From Ochromonadaceae sp. CCMP2298 (lineage: Eukaryota > Sar > Synurophyceae > Ochromonadales > Ochromonadaceae): a stretch of 10,577 bases of DNA. The position numbers and the translations under genes are program-made. The stretch is taken from the NCBI GenBank assembly GCA_026770595.1, contig MU634726.1, forward strand, positions 1 through 10,577. Reading direction: 5' to 3'. Of this stretch, positions 6,196 through 10,577 are shown piece after piece (within the stretch, counting starts at the first letter, position 1; the number at the start of each line of letters is the position of its first letter). The notes under the pieces were generated by a model. The model did no database searches. It had not been told where the DNA came from and saw nothing but the letters and a program-made list of their open reading frames with translations.

Positions 6196-6888
6196 ATGCG
6201 GAAGATTTTTCTGTCACCAACCGAGAAGTCACGTCTAAACGGATCAATGCTCAGTTTGCTCAGTTTTGATTTGAGTGGTCAAGATTTCCACACGCACGAC
6301 CACACACAGGCCACCCGGACGTACCTTCGAGTGGCGAGCGGCACCCTTTTTCACAGCTTCACAAATGTCGATGAGGACAACGGTTGGATACAGTGCGGCA
6401 CCGACCGAGTTGTCGTCCAACAAGGCCAGTACACAGCTGTCTCTCTGCGTGACGCTATAATCGCGGCCGCGACAGGGACAGAACTGCGGTCGCTCACTTT
6501 CTCGGGTGTCACTGGTCGCTATTCGCTCGTGACGACACTTCCCATCTCAGGGGGACTCCGCGATCTCATGGGCTTCGACGACGGCGCGATTGGATTTGCA
6601 CGATCGGCCAATATGATTCGCACAACGAATCTGTACATCCGGAGTACGAATTTGGTCACTAACAACTACAACACCCTCGACGGCACGGCAAACACGCTGT
6701 GTACCATCCAGGTGAATGTCCCCCCCTTTGAACCCATTTTCGTGAAAACGGACCTCGACAGCTCATCTGTTATCGAAAATGCTCACGATATCACCAAGCT
6801 TGATATTTCGATCACGGACGACAGGGGCAGGCTCGTCAATTTTCGCGGGATCAGTTGGTCACTCTGTCTATTTCTGACGGTCGCCTAA
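6196..6888 (+). CDS. Penton / minor capsid protein
   Basis: 230 residues, the normal size of the single-jelly-roll penton protein of Polintons, PLVs and virophages, which forms the capsid vertices. The pattern I associate with this family is present in order: a strand then QQGQYTAVSLRDAI (75-89), a loading-helix motif; GRYSLV (107-112); LRDLMGFDDG (121-130); LYIRSTNLV (146-154); and a strand pair leading to a Pro (IQVNVPPFEPIFV). The C-terminus is ITKLDISITDDRGRLVNFRG plus WSLCLFL, which matches the usual ending 'strand - D..G..v...G..W...l'. It is divergent from the fibre gene and overlaps the MCP gene's end by 4 bases. An AATAAA string covers its stop codon. Identification is by pattern, not search. 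Confidence 0.85.
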   Translation: MRKIFLSPTEKSRLNGSMLSLLSFDLSGQDFHTHDHTQATRTYLRVASGTLFHSFTNVDEDNGWIQCGTDRVVVQQGQYTAVSLRDAIIAAATGTELRSLTFSGVTGRYSLVTTLPISGGLRDLMGFDDGAIGFARSANMIRTTNLYIRSTNLVTNNYNTLDGTANTLCTIQVNVPPFEPIFVKTDLDSSSVIENAHDITKLDISITDDRGRLVNFRGISWSLCLFLTVA

Positions 6889-8216
6889 TAAATGAGACGA
6901 GCGGTTCCCTGTTCGATGACGAGCAGTGCATCGACGTGGAGCATCATATGCACAGTGACCGTCCCAGCTAGCGCGTCGGTCACGTTCATGCGCAAGAAAC
7001 TGGCGCTGCTGGCGGACATCGGGAGACCTTGCCAGATGTCCTGCTTGCCACCACTCAACGATTCGAGGTCGATCATGAGGGACCACTGTCCGCTCGTTGC
7101 CCTATTGCCATAATTGGTCATCGCGACCGGTCCGACGTGGAGGGTATAGGCCGTGTACCTCGAGCTGAACGTGTCGAGATTGATTGATCCGGGGTGATCG
7201 TGAGTTCCCACGCTCCCGGCTGCCCGCTGCGAGAACAGGCGACACACCGCAGGGAGGGCCGTGCGAATGGGCGTCTGGGGGTAGGATAGACCGTTGTTGT
7301 AGAGAGACATGCTCCTGGCATTCGGGTTCGAAGACGAGAATGACTTACCGGACGCGTCCTGGCTGTTGCTGAATCTGAGCATCAGTTTCTTGGCGGACTG
7401 CGCACGACTCAGAACCGCCACATCGATGTCGCCGATCGCTCCTGCGGGAATGGTTGCCGTGTTGTAGAGCACAGTGCTGCATTTGAGCATGATCTTCTCG
7501 TTTGCCAATGAGGCAGCATAGGCCCCTTCGAAACGAAGCGAATCCACGTGACATTGAAGATTGTCAATGACGAAACTGGTTGGGATGGAGCCCAGGTTGA
7601 CAAGACGACGGCCCAAAATATCAGCGATCGTCAGTTCGATAACCAGCTCGTTGGTGCAGGGTATGGCCTGGGTCAGGCTGCCCAGTGCGCCCAGGAAGGG
7701 GATTGCGAAAGTTGTGCTGTTGTTGTTAGGCGCCGCTGCCGAGTGGTTGAATGTGTGACCACAGACGGCCCCCGGCTCGCCCCTCTGGTCGAACAGCATC
7801 TGGATGCTCTGGCCGTCCAGTTCAGCAGTACTCGAGTAAACCTCGTGCAGTTGTTGGGTGATGAGCCCGCCGCCTGAGAGCATCTCCAGTTGGGTCCCCG
7901 CCATCGATGTGGTTTGCGATTCGAACAGCGAATTGGCGTTTCCTAAAAGGCCAAACGCTTTCGTGGGCAATCCATTCGCATCGGACGCTGCCACGGCTGC
8001 ACCCGCAAAAGTGATTCTCCCCGTGAACCCACCGTTCATGAAATCACTGAAACTGCCCGACGTGTAAGGCACTGTGAACCTGGCCACTTGACCAGGGGCC
8101 GTAAACGCGCTACTGCCTTCGCTGTTCAGCGAAAGGGTGGTGCGAACAGAAGGAGCGAGCGACTGGACGCCGTGGTACTGGATTTCGGATGGCAAAGTCT
8201 GAGTGAGTCCGTCCAT
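6885..8216 (-). CDS. Major capsid protein, double jelly-roll (PLV type)
   Basis: 443 residues, within the size range of PLV major capsid proteins, which form trimeric pseudo-hexameric capsomers. Features seen: an N-terminal segment without signal peptide; a first barrel of alternating strands (QVARFTVPY, FTGRITFAG); and the segment NSLFESQTTSMAGTQLEML (about 95-113) followed by LITQQLHEV. I associate that segment (an 'LF', then a Gly-containing turn, then a helix) with PLV MCPs. The second half carries IPCTNELVIELTIAD, the usual interior strand, and it ends with hydrophobic strands (MMLHVDALLVI). Neighbouring penton, fibre and ATPase genes strongly support the call. It starts at ATG 8216 and overlaps the penton stop by 4 bases. 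Family pattern and context are strong; fold prediction would settle it. Confidence 0.87.
   Translation of the reverse strand: MDGLTQTLPSEIQYHGVQSLAPSVRTTLSLNSEGSSAFTAPGQVARFTVPYTSGSFSDFMNGGFTGRITFAGAAVAASDANGLPTKAFGLLGNANSLFESQTTSMAGTQLEMLSGGGLITQQLHEVYSSTAELDGQSIQMLFDQRGEPGAVCGHTFNHSAAAPNNNSTTFAIPFLGALGSLTQAIPCTNELVIELTIADILGRRLVNLGSIPTSFVIDNLQCHVDSLRFEGAYAASLANEKIMLKCSTVLYNTATIPAGAIGDIDVAVLSRAQSAKKLMLRFSNSQDASGKSFSSSNPNARSMSLYNNGLSYPQTPIRTALPAVCRLFSQRAAGSVGTHDHPGSINLDTFSSRYTAYTLHVGPVAMTNYGNRATSGQWSLMIDLESLSGGKQDIWQGLPMSASSASFLRMNVTDALAGTVTVHMMLHVDALLVIEQGTARLIY
6887..6892 (+). promoter_or_regulatory. Possible polyadenylation signal at the penton stop
   Basis: AATAAA overlaps the TAA stop codon of the penton gene, as often seen in compact eukaryotic viral genomes. 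If used, cleavage would fall inside the convergent MCP coding sequence. The string is short and could be chance. Confidence 0.3.
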
Positions 8217-8227
8217 GGTATGTGAGT

Positions 8228-8244
8228 GTTACTCTACGCAAAAC
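8228..8244 (-). promoter_or_regulatory. Candidate MCP promoter element, site F
   Basis: On the coding strand this reads GTTTTGCGTAGAGTAAC, 11 bases upstream of the MCP ATG and inside the 33-base gap to the preceding gene. It shares the TTTTG arm and a GTAG-like centre with the sites between divergent genes but lacks the second arm, as expected if it serves only one gene. Confidence 0.4.
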
Positions 8245-8249
8245 AATTG

Positions 8250-8696
8250 TCACTCTTCGCTCTCGTAGTAGTCGAACCACACCTTGAATTCGGCACACAC
8301 TCGGCGCCGCTTGATCCGACCCTTCAGCGAATCCGGGAGCTCGAACTCGAGTCGATCAGCCAGACGCTCGAGGATGAGGTAACTGCTAGGGATGTACTTG
8401 CGTGTCACGAATGGTTCGATACGCGAATTGAAAAATGCCGCAAAATCCTTGTATTCTCGGATGAGTTCGTTGTGGTCCACGACAACGCCTTCGAAATCGA
8501 GTGTACGCAGCCATGACGCGAAGTACACCTGGCGCGAATACCGAGGACCGACCATCGGCTTGGTCCGCAGTGGGGCGTGGTGGCTCTTTTCGTAAACCGG
8601 GGCCTCGTTGCAGAGCTGGCCCTGTGTCACAACCACACCACATAGAATGCAAACGAGATTGCCCTCGTAATAGTCAGTGTCCGAGTGAGTGCACAT
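8250..8696 (-). CDS. Zinc-ribbon transcription factor, VLTF3/TFIIB-like candidate
   Basis: From the ATG at 8696 this is 148 residues; the frame runs on to 8867 but would then cover the upstream 46-residue ORF and the TATA-like box. It begins with a Cys/His metal site, C2-x-H4 and C16-x2-C19-G, in the layout of a TFIIB/VLTF zinc ribbon (EGNLVCILCGVVV). Next come NEAPVYEKS and a basic segment. Then 'Y-R--YF---L--L' (YSRQVYFASWLRTLDFEG) leads into a helical C-terminal half (ILERLADRLEFELP). A ribbon, a Tyr-rich link and that YxRxxYF pattern match my knowledge of virus late transcription factor 3-like proteins of PLVs and large DNA viruses. It lies just upstream of MCP, so it may direct late transcription. 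The alternative is another TFIIB-like factor. Confidence 0.75.
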   Translation of the reverse strand: MCTHSDTDYYEGNLVCILCGVVVTQGQLCNEAPVYEKSHHAPLRTKPMVGPRYSRQVYFASWLRTLDFEGVVVDHNELIREYKDFAAFFNSRIEPFVTRKYIPSSYLILERLADRLEFELPDSLKGRIKRRRVCAEFKVWFDYYESEE

Positions 8697-8722
8697 GGGT
8701 GTGTGTTTACTGGGTGTGTTAG

Positions 8723-8730
8723 ATATAAAT
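8723..8730 (-). promoter_or_regulatory. TATA-like box for the zinc-ribbon gene
   Basis: ATTTATAT on the coding strand lies about 27 bases upstream of the ATG at 8696, in a sequence otherwise not AT-rich. It supports that start and suggests the gene is read by host-type RNA polymerase II, unlike the genes carrying the palindromic element. Confidence 0.5.
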
Positions 8731-8739
8731 CTCATCCTC

Positions 8740-8880
8740 TTAAGGGGAGAGCGGCAACACAGCCGGGTACCTGTGGAGTAGTTGCCGGATTTCCCACTCG
8801 AGCATGTCGATCGTAGACTGGTGTTCGGCGATGGCGAGTGCGTCACGGAGAGCTTGCAGTTGTTCAATGGGGGACAGCAT
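8740..8880 (-). CDS. Small helical protein, 46 residues (unrecognised)
   Basis: A 46-codon ORF from an ATG at 8880 to a TAA at 8740-8742. It begins MLSPIEQLQALRDALAIAEH and continues with a second helix (TIDMLEWEIRQLLHRYP) and a short Pro/Leu tail. Leu and Ile fall at heptad-like spacing in both helices, so it could form a helical hairpin or short coiled coil. It lies between the zinc-ribbon gene and the 93-residue ORF, on the same strand. The amphipathic regularity is why I report it; the shortness keeps confidence low. The same bases are also open in a second minus-strand frame, as the GTG/ATG extension of the zinc-ribbon ORF. That frame looks low-complexity and Ser/Thr-rich, so this one is preferred. 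Confidence 0.5.
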   Translation of the reverse strand: MLSPIEQLQALRDALAIAEHQSTIDMLEWEIRQLLHRYPAVLPLSP

Positions 8881-8997
8881 AATGACCTACTGCTTGTATT
8901 TTTCTCTTAAGCTCAGAGCTGTCGAGAGCATCGACATGCAGAGCACGGGGTCATTTTCCAGTTCCGGAGAAACGGTCAGATACAGCCGTCATGCGTT

Positions 8998-9279
8998 TTA
9001 CTTGGTGCTAAAACGACGCAGCCGGTTGCCCGGACGGGTCTTCCTCTTCTTAGTCTGCTTCGTCTCCGTGGCATCGCGATTGGTGGGGCCCCAGTCCTCG
9101 TCGTCGTCGACGCTTCTCGTCAGAATGCGAATCGCTCCACTTGGAAGAATGCCAAGCCGCTCACACACCAGTGCTTCCAATGTCGCGGGGGGGACGTCTC
9201 CGGGCGCGCAGACGTTTCCAAATTGGTCTACTACCCGAAAAACGAGAGCAGCCTTTGACATGTCGTAGAGCATAGGCAT
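8998..9279 (-). CDS. Small protein with basic nuclear-signal-like tail (unknown)
   Basis: 93 residues from ATG 9279. A later in-frame ATG at 9261 (MSKAALVFRVVDQFG) would give 87 residues and is attractive, because a TATA-like box (9284-9291) is then about 23 bases upstream rather than 5. The N-terminal half looks like a small alpha/beta domain (ALVFRVVDQFGNVCAPGDVPP, then a helix TLEALVCERLG and strand AIRILTRSV). An acidic link (DDDEDWG) is followed by a strongly basic tail (TKKRKTRPGNRLRRF) typical of a nuclear localisation or nucleic-acid-binding segment. It lies 27 bases after the integrase stop on the same strand. No family is recognised; a nuclear, early accessory role is inferred from the tail and TATA box. 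Confidence 0.6.
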   Translation of the reverse strand: MPMLYDMSKAALVFRVVDQFGNVCAPGDVPPATLEALVCERLGILPSGAIRILTRSVDDDEDWGPTNRDATETKQTKKRKTRPGNRLRRFSTK

Positions 9280-9283
9280 CGTG

Positions 9284-9291
9284 TATCTATA
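9284..9291 (-). promoter_or_regulatory. TATA-like box next to the 93-residue ORF
   Basis: TATAGATA on the coding strand lies in the 27-base gap after the integrase. It is too close to the first ATG (9279) for a standard TATA-driven transcript but well placed for the ATG at 9261. Confidence 0.4.
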
Positions 9292-9306
9292 CCCTGTACC
9301 AGAAAA

Positions 9307-10512
9307 TTAATCCCGGTTCAGACGCGCCGCCCGGGCAGCCGGGGTTGCCGCAGCTCTCCCCCGTCGCTCCCCACCTCGTGTCGCACCTCGCTCGATTCCC
9401 GATGCCGCCTGCGCACGTTCGGCCCTCTTCCTTTGCGATTTAAGTTGCACGGCCTTCTCGCGCACCGCGGCTGCGGCATCCACCGCGGCGGCCGCAGTGG
9501 CGGCGGCGTCCTCCGCTGCAGCGGCGGCGTCCACTGCAAAACGGAGCTGGTAGAAAGCAAACTTCGCAGGGAGCTCTTCACCGGCCGTCGTCTCCAACGT
9601 AAATCGCGCACCCACGATCGCCTTGATCCGGAATACGCGTTCGCTGAATATAGCCGAGGAAGAGTCTCCGCCAAACGCCGATTTCTTGACGAGAGTACGA
9701 ACTCCCATGCCCACTTCGAACTTGAACGCACGCGCGGTAGCCCCCTCCTTCGTCACTACCTCCTGAAAACTAGGCAGCGCGCCATCCGCTCCGTACATCG
9801 CCTCAGGCCTTTGGCCCGTTGTGCTGTGGACTTGGTGGTTGTATGCATCAACCAGTCTCTCGACTTCTCTCGTGCTCAAGTCGTGTCGCTTGGGCAGGGC
9901 AAGCCAATAACGCAAGGCCAACCCCTTCAACGTTCTGTGCCACCTTTCGACGAGAGATGACCGGTGCAATTGACTGGGTGGTGCCGCGTGATGCGTGATT
10001 TCATGTTCGGAGTACCAGGCATCGAGAGCACCGGACTGGAACTCCAAATCGGTGTTGAAATGTTTTGGATAAGCCCCTGCCGCCTTTACCACTGCCTTGA
10101 GTCCCGTGAGGATCTGTTCAGACGTTCGCCGCGTGCCTTCGCTGCTCGTCAGCGGCACGGCCCATGCGCGCCTCGAATACACATCCACGACGCTGAGCCA
10201 AGCGGACACACGGGTACGCGCCGGGTAAAAAAGATCCCCTTGCCAAGACTCGTTGGCCGCACCAGCAACGACGCTTTGATACACTACCTTACCGGGTTTT
10301 ACAGGCGGCGCCGTTGCCTGGGCGACCGCGTTGTCAGACAGTGCCAGCTTGACCTGTTTAAGCGTCAATGGTTTCTGGCCGGCTCCCAAGGCGCGTGCGC
10401 GGAGAGCGGCGAACGTGCGCTGGGCACCGGAAAACGATGTGTTAAACTCATCATCGACTTGGGCGCGCTGGGCAGCAGTGACCTCGACTGGCTTTTTGAG
10501 TTTTTTCTCCAT
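9307..10512 (-). CDS. Integrase, retrovirus-type DDE (rve), Polinton/PLV family
   Basis: 401 residues from an ATG. The N-terminal helical region (FSGAQRTFAALRARAL, then KPLTLKQVKLALSDN) is the non-zinc DNA-binding layout I associate with Polinton integrases; no HHCC zinc finger is seen. The catalytic core has D93 (SWQGDLFY), D155 (HFNTDLEFQSG) and E189 (SSLVERWHRTLKG). There are 33 residues between D155 and E189, close to the usual 35. An SH3-like C-terminal domain follows: GVRTLVKKSAF, then IFSERVFRIKAIVG and FTLETTAGEELPAKF. Last is an Ala-rich repeat (about 327-350) and a basic tail. It joins viral DNA ends to host DNA, so the element can integrate. Retrotransposon integrases are excluded because no reverse transcriptase is present and capsid genes are linked. 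Confidence 0.95.
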   Translation of the reverse strand: MEKKLKKPVEVTAAQRAQVDDEFNTSFSGAQRTFAALRARALGAGQKPLTLKQVKLALSDNAVAQATAPPVKPGKVVYQSVVAGAANESWQGDLFYPARTRVSAWLSVVDVYSRRAWAVPLTSSEGTRRTSEQILTGLKAVVKAAGAYPKHFNTDLEFQSGALDAWYSEHEITHHAAPPSQLHRSSLVERWHRTLKGLALRYWLALPKRHDLSTREVERLVDAYNHQVHSTTGQRPEAMYGADGALPSFQEVVTKEGATARAFKFEVGMGVRTLVKKSAFGGDSSSAIFSERVFRIKAIVGARFTLETTAGEELPAKFAFYQLRFAVDAAAAAEDAAATAAAAVDAAAAVREKAVQLKSQRKRAERAQAASGIERGATRGGERRGRAAATPAARAARLNRD

Positions 10513-10577
10513 TTACTCATCACAAAGATCAGGTGCGTACGCTAGAGCCCTTGCCCAGGCAGTCTCCTTTGAGATCC
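10513..10577 (-). CDS. Possible 3' end of an upstream gene (partial)
   Basis: The frame from the window edge to a TAA at 10513-10515 is open and encodes ISKETAWARALAYAPDLCDE. The TAA abuts the integrase ATG directly, an arrangement common in tightly packed genes. A second minus-strand frame (ending at TGA 10529-10531, residues DLKGDCLGKGSSVRT) is also open, so the choice is uncertain. Too short to identify. Confidence 0.3.
   Translation of the reverse strand, partial: ISKETAWARALAYAPDLCDE

Noticed and set aside
8697-8867. N-terminal extension of the zinc-ribbon ORF up to 8867
   Set aside because: The extension is Ser/Thr-rich without pattern, would overlap a better small helical ORF and cover a TATA-like box, and the zinc ribbon begins right at the ATG at 8696.
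8804-9268. Plus-strand 154-residue ORF across the small-gene region
   Set aside because: It overlaps both minus-strand small genes, has an irregular Ser/Arg composition and no start context. The minus-strand frames have TATA-like boxes or coherent helices.
9433-10545. Long plus-strand ORFs opposite the integrase (9433-9960 and 9964-10545)
   Set aside because: They are antisense to a complete DDE integrase, Arg/His-rich and without family pattern. High GC at third positions makes such shadow frames common.
1-10577. Terminal inverted repeats or a CRISPR array
   Set aside because: The first 60 bases do not match the reverse complement of the last 60, and there are no regularly spaced repeats. 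The window edges are not element ends as far as I can see.

Overview
The window reads as part of a small eukaryotic DNA virus, or an integrated copy of one, of the Polinton / Polinton-like virus (PLV) / virophage lineage. The main evidence is four hallmark genes packed together: a retrovirus-type DDE integrase (9307-10512, minus), an A32/FtsK-HerA-like packaging ATPase (3282-4040, minus), a penton/minor capsid protein (6196-6888, plus) and a 443-residue protein with the sequence pattern of a PLV double-jelly-roll major capsid protein (6885-8216, minus). No bacterial signals are seen (no Shine-Dalgarno pattern, no tRNA or rRNA). There are TATA-like boxes on some genes and short AT-rich gaps between head-to-head genes. 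The host cannot be named from the sequence; PLVs are mostly known from algae and other protists.

Layout, left to right. Positions 1-964 hold three small plus-strand ORFs: one with a membrane segment and two Ala/Glu-rich with acidic tails. Next are a helical unknown protein (1042-1437, minus) and, head-to-head with it, an Arg-rich Pro/Ser-rich protein (1465-2280, plus). A minus-strand cluster follows: packaging ATPase, then a small amphipathic Lys/Ala-rich protein (2779-3255), then a basic coiled-coil protein (2281-2739). From 4060 to 8216 comes the virion block: an unknown beta-rich protein (plus), a large fibre-like protein (minus), penton (plus) and MCP (minus). Further right, all on the minus strand, are a zinc-ribbon VLTF3/TFIIB-like factor, a 46-residue ORF, an 87-93-residue unknown and the integrase. 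A possible C-terminal fragment of another gene lies at the right edge.

The genome is very compact. Tail-to-tail genes abut or overlap by 0, 11 and 4 bp, and head-to-head genes share gaps of only 19-27 bp. Several of these gaps carry a similar quasi-palindromic element (a TYTTTG arm, a CTAC/GTAG-like centre and a CAAARA arm), which I propose as a shared, probably late, bidirectional promoter. The zinc-ribbon gene and the gene next to the integrase instead have TATA-like boxes, which suggests a different temporal class.

Inferred division of labour: MCP and penton build an icosahedral shell, the fibre-like protein decorates it, the ATPase packages DNA, the basic or amphipathic proteins condense DNA or sit inside the shell, the zinc-ribbon protein directs viral transcription and the integrase inserts the genome. 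No DNA polymerase, primase/helicase or maturation protease is in the window; they may lie outside it or be absent. Several conventional-looking ORFs can be extended upstream only through GTG or TTG codons. For a eukaryotic virus I used the first sensible ATG.
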